Shown: piece by piece, positions 1-8,740 of the stretch
Position numbering within the stretch: the stretch's first letter is position 1
Layout: each line of letters starts with the position of its first letter
Assembly: GCA_963849065.1 (NCBI GenBank)
Contig: CAWKFM010000001.1
Location: 372,001-436,000, forward strand
DNA length: 64,000 nucleotides
Direction of reading: 5' to 3'
DNA from: TOLSYN sp963849065
Lineage (GTDB): Bacteria; Acidobacteriota; Terriglobia; Terriglobales; Acidobacteriaceae
The notes under the pieces: model-generated
The model's database searches: none
Told to the model about the DNA's origin: nothing
What the model saw: the letters and a program-made list of their open reading frames with translations, nothing else
Program-made: the position numbers and the translations under genes

Positions 1-2845
1 TCTTCTGGTAGGTGATGGCGCCAAAGTTTGCGATGTCGGAATAGGGTGCGGAGCCGGCGACGAATGTGTTGAACGGCCCCCTGACGGTCTCGGCGCCGCC
101 GCCGGCCGGGTAAAAGACGCCGGTTTCATTGAACGGGCCGCAAGTGGGCGTGCCGGGCTTAACCTCGCTCGGCTGGCTTAGGCTGAGGCAGAGAGCGGGG
201 TTGCCGGGATTGGCCGAGGTGAGCACCAGAAGGTGATGCGCCCGCGAGCCGACATAGGCGAGTTTGAGGACGGTATTGGGAGTCAGCTCGCGCTCGAAGG
301 CAAGGTTATAGCTCTCGGTGTAAGGCGAGGTGTTGCGGTAGTAGAAGGCCGGATCGCCGGTAATGGGCGTGTAGTTAGCCCAGTTGACGGTGCTGTTGGG
401 ATGGCTGGGCGAGGCTCCGAAGGCCGGGATGGGCGAAGGAAACGGCTGCGTGCCTGCGGCGCTGGAGGCCGTGCTAAACGGCGTACTGAACAAGGGCAGA
501 CCGCCGGTGCTGTCGTAGTCGTAGCCATAGGGCGGATTGGCGCTCATGATGCCCGCCGAAAGGCCTTCGATCGCGGAGTAGAAGATGCCGAAGGCACCGT
601 GGATGCTGCTTTTGCCCGAGGAGCCGAAGAGCTCGTGAAGGAAACTACTGTCAGAGTTAGGCGAGTAGCTGAACCCGATGCGCGGGGAAAAGTTGGTCCA
701 CTTGGTGGGCGCCAGCGTGGAAGGAATTCCAGCGTCGCCGGGAAAGACGATTCCGGCGGGCGCGCCTTTATAGACCTCCGATTGCTGGCCGAGGACGAAG
801 GTTTGCAGCTGGTTGTACTTTTCGCGCCAGGGCGGAAGAACGTCCCAGCGCACGCCATAGTTGAGCACGAGATTGGGACGCGCCTGCCAGCTATCCTGCG
901 CGTAGAGGCCGATGTAACGGTTGCGGATGTAGAACGAGCTGGCGTCTCCCTGCTCGTAGCTGCTGGCCACGCCAAGCAGGAAGTCGGCGAAGTCGGAGCC
1001 GGTTTCGGTGCCCTGAAAGACGAATCCGCCGTTGTTGATGGAGTTGGAGTGAATGTTGACCTGATCGAGGTGGAAATCGCCGCCTATCTTGAAAGTATGG
1101 TGACCGGCGATGTGAGTGAGATTGTCGCTCCACTGGTAGGTATTGTTGACCTGCGTCTCTCCGGTCACATCGACCCCGATGGTGAAATTGTTGAACGCGA
1201 CGTTTTCGATGCCTTCAATGCTGGGATCGAGGGGAACGATGCCGAGGCATGCAAGTGTACTTTGTCCGCTGCACGACTTCGGAGACTGGGTGAATCCCTG
1301 CGAGGACAATGATGGTCCGACGCCGCCCTGCGGCTTGCCGATGATGTTGAAGTCGCGCATGTAGCTGAAATGCGCTTCGTTGACGGTGCTGCCGCCGAAG
1401 GCCTTGGTTGCTCCGAGGCTGATCAGCTGCGCCCGTCCGTTGGAGAGCGCATTGAAGCCCGGAACGTTGGCTCCGCCCTGCGCCGTGGGGTAGGGATTGT
1501 TCAGGTTGTATTGGTCGATGAAGTAGTAGGCGGATAATGCACCGAAGCCGGTGTTGAGGTCCATGCGCGCGCCGGCCTTGTTGTCGCCTACGGTTTCATT
1601 CTGCGCGGCGCTGGAAAAGCCATTGGGGCCGTTGGGCAGTGGGATGTACTTCATCAAGGCCAAGGCTGGGGCCGACCAGAATTTTTGCGGGATCATGCCA
1701 TTGGGAAAGACCTGGGAAAACGGTTCGCCAACCGTGACGCACCCTGGTTGACCACATAACTCCTGCGAAAGCTGTTGCGCCAGATTGGCTCCGCTAACAC
1801 TGCGGGTGAGCAGGCTGCCGAAGTTTCCTTGCTGTTCGGCTGCGGTTGGTACGGCGATGACACCGGTCTCCTGGCCCTGGGTCATTTGCGTGCCCTGGTA
1901 GTCGAGAAAGAAGAATGCCTTGTCTTTGCGGATGGGGCCGCCGAGGGTTCCACCGTATTGATTTCGCTCATAGGCCGGGCGCGTGGGATCGAAGTAGCCG
2001 CGCGCGTCCAGCGCGGTGTTGCGCAGAAACTCGAAGGCGCTGCCGTGGAGATTGTTGCCGCCGGACTTGGTGACGGCCAGAACCTGGCCGCCGGCAAAGT
2101 TTCCGTATTCGGCGTCGAAGTTGCTGGTGAGCACCTTGAGGTCCTGGATGGAATCAAGGTTGGGGATGATGGCGGTTCCGTTGTTGAAGTCCTCTTCGAC
2201 ATCGGCTCCGTTGACGTTGAAACCGTTGCTGGTTTCGCGCTGTCCGGCAACGGAGAGATTGCCGGGGTTGAGGTCTCCCGATGGCGGAGCCTGGGCGCAG
2301 CCGGACATGACGACCGCGTTGGGCTGCGCCGAGCTGGCGGGAATGACTCCGGGCTGGATGGCCAGCAGATCGGTGAAGCTGCGGCCATTCAACGGAACGG
2401 CGGTCATCGTTTTGGTCGTGATGGTCTCGCCCACCTGCGAGCTGGTGGTGTCCACGGTGGGCACCTCCTCGGTGACGTTCACCGACTCGCTTTGCTGTTC
2501 GAGCGGAAGCTGGATGTCGAGCGGAAGAGCCGCGCCGGCCGCAAGTTCGACTCCCGGGAGCTTCACCGTCTGGAAGCCTTTTTCTTTGCACTCGATGTTG
2601 TAGCGGCCCGGCGGCAGGGTCAGCGAATAGCTGCCGTCAGGCCCGGTCGTGACCTCCAGTTCGACGCCGCCGGCAGCGTTGCGGGCGCGCACCTCGGCAC
2701 CGGCAACCACGGCGCCGGTGGGATCGGTGACCGTGCCGCGCAGGACGCCGGAGTCAACGGGCGCGGCCAGAAGCAAGGCCGTGCAGGCGAATAGGAACAG
2801 CGCGATGGTGATGGATCGGCGAAGTTTAGAAGGACGGCAATTCAC
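1..2845 (-). CDS. TonB-dependent receptor, Oar-like, with N-terminal carboxypeptidase-regulatory-like domain (3' end outside window)
   Basis: Outer-membrane receptor of the large Oar-like class common in Acidobacteriota, probably importing oligosaccharides or other bulky nutrients; the substrate cannot be read from sequence. The GTG at 2845-2843 opens a frame with no stop to the window edge (948 codons visible). It starts with a basic stretch and a hydrophobic signal segment (about residues 9-28). A carboxypeptidase-regulatory-like beta domain follows (GVLRGTVTDPTGAVV at about 33). The plug region carries VPLNGRSFTDLLAIQPG, then NGADVEEDFN and a GGPIRKDKAFFF-type segment typical of the family. 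Relatives are often about 1,100 residues, so the C-terminal barrel strands are missing. The nearest upstream ATG (2879) is out of frame, which favours the GTG. It is transcribed away from the metal operon. Confidence 0.9.
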   Translation of the reverse strand, partial: MNCRPSKLRRSITIALFLFACTALLLAAPVDSGVLRGTVTDPTGAVVAGAEVRARNAAGGVELEVTTGPDGSYSLTLPPGRYNIECKEKGFQTVKLPGVELAAGAALPLDIQLPLEQQSESVNVTEEVPTVDTTSSQVGETITTKTMTAVPLNGRSFTDLLAIQPGVIPASSAQPNAVVMSGCAQAPPSGDLNPGNLSVAGQRETSNGFNVNGADVEEDFNNGTAIIPNLDSIQDLKVLTSNFDAEYGNFAGGQVLAVTKSGGNNLHGSAFEFLRNTALDARGYFDPTRPAYERNQYGGTLGGPIRKDKAFFFLDYQGTQMTQGQETGVIAVPTAAEQQGNFGSLLTRSVSGANLAQQLSQELCGQPGCVTVGEPFSQVFPNGMIPQKFWSAPALALMKYIPLPNGPNGFSSAAQNETVGDNKAGARMDLNTGFGALSAYYFIDQYNLNNPYPTAQGGANVPGFNALSNGRAQLISLGATKAFGGSTVNEAHFSYMRDFNIIGKPQGGVGPSLSSQGFTQSPKSCSGQSTLACLGIVPLDPSIEGIENVAFNNFTIGVDVTGETQVNNTYQWSDNLTHIAGHHTFKIGGDFHLDQVNIHSNSINNGGFVFQGTETGSDFADFLLGVASSYEQGDASSFYIRNRYIGLYAQDSWQARPNLVLNYGVRWDVLPPWREKYNQLQTFVLGQQSEVYKGAPAGIVFPGDAGIPSTLAPTKWTNFSPRIGFSYSPNSDSSFLHELFGSSGKSSIHGAFGIFYSAIEGLSAGIMSANPPYGYDYDSTGGLPLFSTPFSTASSAAGTQPFPSPIPAFGASPSHPNSTVNWANYTPITGDPAFYYRNTSPYTESYNLAFERELTPNTVLKLAYVGSRAHHLLVLTSANPGNPALCLSLSQPSEVKPGTPTCGPFNETGVFYPAGGGAETVRGPFNTFVAGSAPYSDIANFGAITYQK

Positions 2846-3218
2846 GACAGGGAACTCCGGGGCGCGATAGTAGGAACATGGATACGAAAATGAAATTCAA
2901 TTCCATAATTATACATATCCTAACCTGCTCTGCCTGTGATAGCTGTCACACTTTGGGGTGAGGCGTGCAGAGAAGGCAGTTCAGGGTCTGTTGCCTGCAA
3001 CAGGCAGGATCGGTAACGTAAAACGAGCCGCGCGATGAAAGAGCCCGCCCATGCGGCGTGGCGTTGCGAATGGCCGGGGCCGTCTCGCAACGCTGGAATG
3101 TGCAAGGCATCCAGACAAGAAGTTTCTACATCATAGATAGGTTCTCGGTTCTAATTTGCCCGTACTCCTTCTCAAGGGCTGGCCGAGCCATGCGCGTTTG
3201 CAGGTAAGTTGAGGACTC
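2846..3218. other. Divergent intergenic region between receptor and metal-ATPase operon
   Basis: About 370 bases without a convincing gene. It must hold promoters for both the receptor (minus) and the metal operon (plus). On the minus strand a TATAAT-like hexamer lies about 50 bases upstream of the receptor GTG, but no good -35 element sits at the right spacing. On the plus strand a GAGGA ribosome-binding site lies just before the ATG at 3219. No operator palindrome was recognised. Confidence 0.5.
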
Positions 3219-3773
3219 ATGCACCTGATCACCGCTGCCGTAATGACGGCCTTGCTCGGCCGAAAACAGCAGGTTGGAGAGAATCGGCTTCCGAGCTTCG
3301 CCGGGGTCATGGAGACAACGCACGTTCTCCCAGGACGGTTGCGCCTCCGTGCGCCGGTGCTCATCGGTCAGCGCAGAGCCGCTGACCAGCTTCAGCAGAG
3401 CCTCGCCCGCCTCGACGGCATTCGCGCCGTGGAGGTCAACGCATTGTCCGGGAGTCTACTCATTCACTTCGCACCGGATCGCGTCAAGCCTGACATGCTG
3501 CTGGGTGCGACGATTCGCCTGCTGGGATTGGAGAAGGATATCCTGCGCCCGCCGCGCTCCTACCTCGGAGAGGAGATTCGCCAGGCGGGCGAAGCCCTGA
3601 ATCGTGCGATCCACCAACAGAGCGGTGGAGTAACCGATCTGTGGACCTCGCTGGACCTGCTGCTGGTGGCGCTGGGAATCCGGCAAATCGCCACGGGTAA
3701 CCGGCAGCATGGATGGACGCTGCTGTATTGGGCGTATCGGTCGATGTTCCCCTCGGAACTGAGGCACCCATGA
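3219..3773 (+). CDS. HMA2-like accessory protein with HxLPGRxR motif, first gene of metal-ATPase operon
   Basis: 184 residues. The fold signature resembles HMA-like domains (beta-alpha-beta-beta-alpha-beta) without the CxxC metal site. HVLPGRLRL lies at about residues 35-43, followed by an arginine-rich helix and a strand with VEVNALSGSLLIHF. A hydrophobic segment near the C-terminus (about 140-160) could be membrane-associated. The ATG at 3219 is preceded by GAGGA at good spacing; a shorter start at 3309 is possible. The stop overlaps the next gene's ATG in an ATGA, so the two are probably translationally coupled. The exact function is unknown. Its place ahead of a P1B ATPase suggests a role in metal handling or in assembly of the transporter. 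Confidence 0.82.
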   Translation: MHLITAAVMTALLGRKQQVGENRLPSFAGVMETTHVLPGRLRLRAPVLIGQRRAADQLQQSLARLDGIRAVEVNALSGSLLIHFAPDRVKPDMLLGATIRLLGLEKDILRPPRSYLGEEIRQAGEALNRAIHQQSGGVTDLWTSLDLLLVALGIRQIATGNRQHGWTLLYWAYRSMFPSELRHP

Positions 3774-4201
3774 AAGCCGAAGCCCTCGTCCTTGAATTGC
3801 AGAGCTGGCTTCTGCGCCCCCGGATCGTTCATCGGCTGCCGGGACGGTTGCGCCTCTACATCCCGGCGCTCAAGCATGTAGATCATGCGCAGCGGGAGTG
3901 GGCCTTGGTGTGGCGTGACCTGTTGGCCAGCCCGGACGAAATCCAAACGGTCCAGGTAAATCTGACAACGGGAAGCGTGTTGATCCGGTACCATGCGGAC
4001 CAACTTACAGAAAAGGAACTGCTCGCCTTTCTGCGGGCCATCAATCGTCTGGCGCTGCGGCACTGGGACCGGCTTGCCGCGACTCCGCCCACGGAACTAC
4101 CCCATGTGTTGCGGCGGTTGGTCCGCGCCATCCGCGCAGGCACTCGCCACCGTCTGGCGCTCGACGAGAAACTTGAGATATCCGAAGATGTTTGGGCTTA
4201 A
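3770..4201 (+). CDS. Second HMA2-like accessory protein
   Basis: 143 residues from the ATG at 3770, which overlaps the preceding stop; an earlier in-frame ATG (3713) lies inside the upstream gene and is less likely. HRLPGRLRL occurs at residues 21-29, followed by a predicted helix and the strand VQVNLTTGSVLIRY, the same pattern as in the neighbouring proteins. No cysteines of a GMxCxxC site are present. The C-terminus is basic and helical and no membrane segment is evident. The last 14 bases overlap the ATPase start. It probably works with the ATPase, but the biochemical role is not established from sequence. Confidence 0.8.
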   Translation: MKAEALVLELQSWLLRPRIVHRLPGRLRLYIPALKHVDHAQREWALVWRDLLASPDEIQTVQVNLTTGSVLIRYHADQLTEKELLAFLRAINRLALRHWDRLAATPPTELPHVLRRLVRAIRAGTRHRLALDEKLEISEDVWA

Positions 4202-6386
4202 GCGCGATAGAGCGAAGACTTGCCAGATCGTCCATGAGCTTCCTGGGCGAGTGCGCATCTTCTGCCCAGGCCTCCGGCACTTACCCAAGGAGGCCCTGGC
4301 GATCGCTACTCGGCTGGGGGCTCTGCCCGGAGTCCGCACGGCCAAGGTGAGCCCGATCACCGAAAACGTACTGATTCACTTCAACCAGGCAAAGAGCGGC
4401 ACCCAGGATATCCTCGCAGCCGCACAGTCGACTCTCAACGAGTATTCCCTTACCGTCTTCAAGGCGGAACGGCAGCTGGCCGCACAATCGACAGCGCAGG
4501 AGCGCCGTCTGCAGGAGGGGTCCGTGGCCGAAATCCTGCCGCGCGTGGTCGCCAGCGCGGTCACGTTAGGATTCAGCGCCATGTCCAAGCGCAAAGTGCC
4601 CGCCACCCTTCTTGGCCGCTTCACGACAATGCCCGCCTTGACGAGTCTCTCGCTGGCTCTGCCCATTCTGCGCAGCGGCTGGCGCTCGCTGATGGTCAGC
4701 GGCCAGCCCAATGCCGATACGCTTAGTTCTTCGGCCATTGTCGCCAGTCTGCTATCCGGGCGCGACACTGCGGCCCTGACCATCATCGGTTTGGCTGACC
4801 TGGCCGAGTTGCTCACCGTGTATACGATGGATCGGACACGGCGCGCGATTCGCGACATGCTTGCCGTGGGCGAGGCTTACGTCTGGCGGCTTGAGAAGGA
4901 CGGACGCGAGGTGCAGATCCCGGTCGAGCAGGTACGGGTCAGCGATCGCATCGTGGTGAAGACGGGCGAAAAGATCAGTGTCGATGGGGCTATCGAGAAC
5001 GGAGAGGCGGCCGTTGACCAGGCCTCGATTACTGGCGAGTTCATGCCAATACACAAGCAGATCGGCGACCCGGTTTTTGCGGGCACAGTGGTGAAGGCCG
5101 GCCACCTGACCATACGGGCGAAGAAGGTTGGCGACGATACGGCCGTGGCACGAATTGTCCATCTGGTGGAAGAAGCGGCGCACCGGAAGGCGACGATTCA
5201 GGCCTTTGCCGACCGCTTCTCCGCCCGCTTCATTCCGGTGAACTTCGGCTTGGCGGGCCTAGTCTACGCCGCGACCCGCAGCCCGGAGCGCGCGCTGAAC
5301 ATGCTGATCATCGACTACTCGTGCGGAGTGCGGCTTTCCACCGCCACCGCGCTGTCGGCGGCCATCGCCACCGCGGCCCGCAACGGCATTCTGATCAAAG
5401 GCAGCAATTACCTGGAGATGCTGGCCGAAGCCGACACCCTCGTCCTGGACAAGACCGGGACCGTGACCGAGGGCCGGCCGCAGGTCGTCTCCGTCATCCC
5501 GGTGGCGCCCGGCGTCGGAGAGCGCGAGATGATCGAGCTGGCCGCGGCGGCCGAGGAAACTTCGACCCATCCCATCGCAATTGCGTTTGTGGACAAGATG
5601 CGACGCAACGGCTGGACCATTCCAGGACACGGACCGACCCACGTCAGCGTGGGGCGCGGGGTGCAAACCACCATTGCCGGAGCGTCGCTGCGTGTGGGCA
5701 ATGCGCTCTTCATGCGCGAGCAGCGGATTGACCTTTCCCTAGCAGAGGAGGCTGCACGGGAGCTGACCCGGCGCGGAGAGCAGGTAATCTATGTTGCCCG
5801 CGACCGTATCCTTCTTGGAGTGATGGGTATCCAGGACACTCTGCGCGAGGACATGAAAAAGTCGCTGAATCGCCTGCGCATGCTGGGCATGGACGACATC
5901 GTTCTGCTCACCGGCGACATGGAGCAGCATGCCGAGCTTGTAGCCACCAAAATGGCGATGGACCGGTACCATGCGCAGGTTTTGCCGGAGGGCAAATCGG
6001 ACGTGGTGCTTCGGCTGCAGCAGAAGGGACGGCGTGTGGTGATGGCCGGTGACGGAATCAATGACGCTGCCGCCCTGGCGTGTGCGGATGTGGGCATCGC
6101 CATGGGAGGAATGCGGACCGACATTGCGATGGAGGCCGCCGACATTACCATCTCCAGCGACGATCCCCTCATGATTCCTGCTACCATCCTCCTTTCGCAG
6201 AAGACGATGGGGATCGTCAAGCAGAACTTTGCCACCGCCATCGGGGTGAACACGACGGCCCTGGTGCTGGCTTCGCTCGGCCGGATGCCGGTGGTGTGGG
6301 GCGCCGCCATTCATAACGCCACAACGGTGCTGGTCGTGCTGAACTCCCTGCGCCTGCTGCTGCACAACATGGAGCACAGCCGATGA
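4188..6386 (+). CDS. P1B-type heavy-metal ATPase with SCG transmembrane motif (FezB/P1B-6-like)
   Basis: 732 residues from the ATG at 4188; upstream in-frame codons lie inside the previous gene. It is a P-type ATPase that couples ATP hydrolysis to metal-ion movement across the membrane. Visible landmarks are an N-terminal HMA2-like domain with HELPGRVRI (16-24) but no CxxC, the actuator TGE (282-284), and the membrane metal motif S378-C379-G380 replacing the usual CPC. The phosphorylated Asp421 lies in DKTGT, and GDGIND (621-626) marks the hinge. Terminal helices carry HNATTV. The SCG variant and the N-terminal motif separate it from copper and zinc exporters. They point to the less studied group that includes ferrosome FezB, or to CtpC-like pumps. 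Metal specificity (iron, manganese or zinc) is inferred, not shown. It is coupled to both neighbours by overlaps. Confidence 0.93.
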   Translation: MFGLKRDRAKTCQIVHELPGRVRIFCPGLRHLPKEALAIATRLGALPGVRTAKVSPITENVLIHFNQAKSGTQDILAAAQSTLNEYSLTVFKAERQLAAQSTAQERRLQEGSVAEILPRVVASAVTLGFSAMSKRKVPATLLGRFTTMPALTSLSLALPILRSGWRSLMVSGQPNADTLSSSAIVASLLSGRDTAALTIIGLADLAELLTVYTMDRTRRAIRDMLAVGEAYVWRLEKDGREVQIPVEQVRVSDRIVVKTGEKISVDGAIENGEAAVDQASITGEFMPIHKQIGDPVFAGTVVKAGHLTIRAKKVGDDTAVARIVHLVEEAAHRKATIQAFADRFSARFIPVNFGLAGLVYAATRSPERALNMLIIDYSCGVRLSTATALSAAIATAARNGILIKGSNYLEMLAEADTLVLDKTGTVTEGRPQVVSVIPVAPGVGEREMIELAAAAEETSTHPIAIAFVDKMRRNGWTIPGHGPTHVSVGRGVQTTIAGASLRVGNALFMREQRIDLSLAEEAARELTRRGEQVIYVARDRILLGVMGIQDTLREDMKKSLNRLRMLGMDDIVLLTGDMEQHAELVATKMAMDRYHAQVLPEGKSDVVLRLQQKGRRVVMAGDGINDAAALACADVGIAMGGMRTDIAMEAADITISSDDPLMIPATILLSQKTMGIVKQNFATAIGVNTTALVLASLGRMPVVWGAAIHNATTVLVVLNSLRLLLHNMEHSR

Positions 6387-7252
6387 CCGGCGATCAGCAA
6401 CCCGCGGTTACGATTGAGCACGAACTTCCCGGCCGGTTGCGCATCCGGCTGTCGCACGCCTTGAGAGAGCCCGAGCGTATGCGGCGCCTGGTGGAGGAAC
6501 ATGCCGGCGTCGGGGAGGTGCGGTATACCGCGATCAGCCGCTCCGTGCTGGTGAGGTATGAGCCGAACCACATCTCGCCCGAAGAGATTGTCATTCGCAT
6601 CGCAACGGGGCTGTCCCTGGAGCACGACAACGTAGGCATTCGAGTCCTGAGACACCCCTCAACACGCGAGATGACGGATTCGGCATTCTATTCGGGGGTC
6701 GTGCTTATTGCTGCGCTTGCCTTGCGCGTCGTGGGACAGAACCAGGCCGCCACTATCGCTTTCGATCGGATTGCCGGCCTCACCACGGCGGGGGCTGTTG
6801 TGCACCACGGGTGGGTGGAATATCGCTTGCGCGGAAACTTCGATCCCGAAGTGCTCAGCGTGACCTATCTGCTGACCGCACTGCTAGGAGGCAATGCATT
6901 GCCGGCGGCAATCTTCACGTGGATCAGCACCTTCGGGCGTCATCTGGTCAGACTGCCGAGCCCCGGGGTCGAGGTTCGTCCCGCCCAGATCGGCCGCTCC
7001 GGCGCTTCGCCGCGCTTCGAGGTTGTGGTCGCCCCCGAACGCACACCGCCGGACAAGATGACATTCTTCGGCATGATACCGACCATGTTGTTCCAGGCGA
7101 TCGCGGGCAGAACGCCGGGAAAGCAGAGTATGATCGAGGACATTCGGCGCGTAGCGGAGATGCACGACCAGGTTCTGGAGGGTGTCAGTGGTTTTCAGCG
7201 CGGCATCCCGCTGCGCATCAGAGGCGCAACCTACGGCTCCGCGGAACAGTAG
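6383..7252 (+). CDS. HMA2-domain membrane protein of the metal-ATPase operon
   Basis: 289 residues; its ATG overlaps the ATPase stop (ATGA). HELPGRLRI at 13-21 is followed by the same helix-strand pattern as in the two small upstream proteins (VRYTAISRSVLVRY). Two hydrophobic stretches (around 100-115 and 155-180) are likely membrane helices. The C-terminal third is soluble, basic and glycine-containing and was not recognised. With its own HMA2 domain and membrane segments it could be a partner or scaffold for the pump, perhaps a truncated pump-like protein lacking the catalytic domains. There is no DKTGT or TGE motif, so it is not an ATPase. Confidence 0.82.
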   Translation: MTGDQQPAVTIEHELPGRLRIRLSHALREPERMRRLVEEHAGVGEVRYTAISRSVLVRYEPNHISPEEIVIRIATGLSLEHDNVGIRVLRHPSTREMTDSAFYSGVVLIAALALRVVGQNQAATIAFDRIAGLTTAGAVVHHGWVEYRLRGNFDPEVLSVTYLLTALLGGNALPAAIFTWISTFGRHLVRLPSPGVEVRPAQIGRSGASPRFEVVVAPERTPPDKMTFFGMIPTMLFQAIAGRTPGKQSMIEDIRRVAEMHDQVLEGVSGFQRGIPLRIRGATYGSAEQ

Positions 7253-7285
7253 GAGTGCAAAAGAGAAGAAAGGAGCATCAGATTC

Positions 7286-7603
7286 ATGCCGGTCACTTCA
7301 CAGCATGTCACGGGTTTTGTCGTCGGTCTGGGCGGCGCTGCCGCACTCTTCTATTTCTATAAGATGAACCAGAAGCAGGTGGACGCCTGGCTGGAAAGCC
7401 AGGGAATCCATCTACCTGGGGGCGGTGCGAACGACTACAGTTCGATGACCCTTGAGGAACTCATTCGCCAAAAGGAAACCTTGGAAGACCTCATTGCCGA
7501 GCGCGAATACGCAGCCGAGCAGAAACCTGCAGCCAAGAAGCCACGCCGCAAGGCAGCGCGGGCCGGCAAGAAGACGGCGCAGCCCAAAGAGGCCACCGCC
7601 TGA
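7286..7603 (+). CDS. Small single-helix membrane protein with lysine/alanine-rich tail
   Basis: 105 residues, last gene of the operon, 33 bases after its neighbour, with an AGGAG site upstream of the ATG. It has one hydrophobic N-terminal segment (about 8-24, glycine- and alanine-rich). A linker with a conserved-looking MTLEELIRQKETLEDLI helix follows, then a lysine/alanine tail rich in AKKPRRKAA-type runs. Small single-pass proteins beside P1B ATPases are known as FezA in ferrosome clusters and PacL in mycobacteria. This protein matches them in size, topology and position, but homology cannot be claimed by eye. It may scaffold or chaperone the ATPase. Confidence 0.75.
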   Translation: MPVTSQHVTGFVVGLGGAAALFYFYKMNQKQVDAWLESQGIHLPGGGANDYSSMTLEELIRQKETLEDLIAEREYAAEQKPAAKKPRRKAARAGKKTAQPKEATA

Positions 7604-7679
7604 CACGCCGGGGCTGGACATGCCGTGCTGTTGCACGCAGCAGACGGCCTGCGCAGATCGGAAATGCGTGATCAAGACC

Positions 7680-7979
7680 GCGTTCTTCCAGCCGCCGCCT
7701 GTTTCTGCGCCACAAGGCACCTGTCCGCGGGTTTGCCCACACGATAACGGTTTCCTCGATTGTTCGCAGAGCCCTGATCCGAGCCGGCGTCGACTCCGCA
7801 CGAACAGGGGCTCATCTATTGCGACATTCGCTGGCGGTTGACCTACTGCGCAAAGGAGCCTCACTGGGTGAAATCGGCGACTGGGCCATCGCAGCCCGAG
7901 CACTACGGCTCTCTATGCCAAGGTCGACCTCGTTGCACTACGTCCCCTTGCTCTCCCGTGGCCAGGTGGTGCTCGATGA
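7680..7979 (+). pseudogene. Tyrosine recombinase, C-terminal remnant (frameshifted)
   Basis: Only the catalytic C-terminal part is present. One frame reads LFLRHKAPVRGF and then HLLRHSLAVDLLRKGASLGEIGD, which contains the HLLRH box. After that the frame must shift to continue LGHRSPSTTALYAKVDL, which carries the second conserved histidine and the active-site tyrosine region. The shift appears to come from loss of about four bases near 7880. No start codon or N-terminal domain precedes it. The stop overlaps the ATG of the next recombinase fragment, the usual arrangement of tandem recombinases that move together. Confidence 0.75.
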
Positions 7980-8254
7980 AAAACTTGCGAGATGGTGTCG
8001 AAGACTACCTGGCGATGCGGCGCGGCTTGGGTTTCAAACTCAAGAGACACGGTCGCTTCTAGCGTGAATTCGCAGCGGCGCTGGATAAACAAGACAAGAC
8101 TCATATCACAACTCAACTCGCAATCGAGTGGGCGACGGAGCCCCAACACCTTCACCCATCAGAGTGGGCTGCCCGCCTCAGCAGTGTTCGTTATTTTGCA
8201 CGCTACTGGAGCGCGGTTGATACGGCAACAGAGATTCCGCCAGATGGTAAATGA
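7976..8254 (+). pseudogene. Second tyrosine recombinase, N-terminal remnant with internal stop
   Basis: The ATG at 7976 begins MKNLRDGVEDYLAMRRGLGF, the core-binding domain start of tandem integrases. A TAG at 8060 interrupts the frame, which then continues recognisably (AIEWATEP and VRYFARYWS) to a TGA at 8252. The catalytic half is gone. Its ATG overlaps the stop of the first recombinase fragment, so the pair was once an ATGA-coupled operon as in recombinase-in-trio elements. Confidence 0.75.
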
Positions 8255-8740
8255 TCGGATCGGGCTGGAACCGGACCCGCAGGGATCTCCGTAGATCCCG
8301 CGCCGCTTGCCTACGAATCATCCAGCCGAACCGGAGTGCTTCCGTCTTCTTGAGTACCCGACCGCTGGAGTACCGGACCGCCAAGCTGCACCGCCCGCCG
8401 ATTGGCCAGGAATCGCTGGTCCAAAAGGCTTCCGAAGAGTATCGGTCCGCCAAGCCTTTTGGAGACAGCTGGACATTAAGCATTGGCCGAGTTTCTATTC
8501 CAACAGGCTCGCCGAATCGCCCGGTGTAAGCTGAAGAAAATAAACAGCCACCGAGACGGACTTTAGCTGTCTCGGAACCTGTGGCCTGTGGACCACCGAG
8601 CAACTCGATCATAAAGCAGTTACCTTAGTCATCGAACCTGCGGCGAACTACTGATTGCTTTATACCCTTCTGGCTTACAGAATGTGTCAATTGAGCCGTT
8701 TATAGACGCGTTCGGCTAACGTTCAAGGCGGACTACCCAA
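8255..8740. other. Intergenic stretch without recognisable gene
   Basis: About 490 bases between the recombinase remnants and the FIST kinase. Several short open frames exist on both strands, but none shows a domain, a convincing ribosome-binding site or coding-like composition. A CGGACCGCCAAGC-like string occurs twice. It is probably further element debris plus the kinase promoter. Confidence 0.4.

Noticed and set aside
233..2794. Plus-strand frames of 359 and 339 codons inside the receptor gene
   Set aside because: They are antisense to the uninterrupted TonB-dependent receptor frame and lack any domain.
7619..7841. Cysteine-rich small frame starting PCCCTQQTAC
   Set aside because: Most of it overlaps the recombinase remnant in another frame, which explains the sequence; no conserved cysteine-rich family was recognised.
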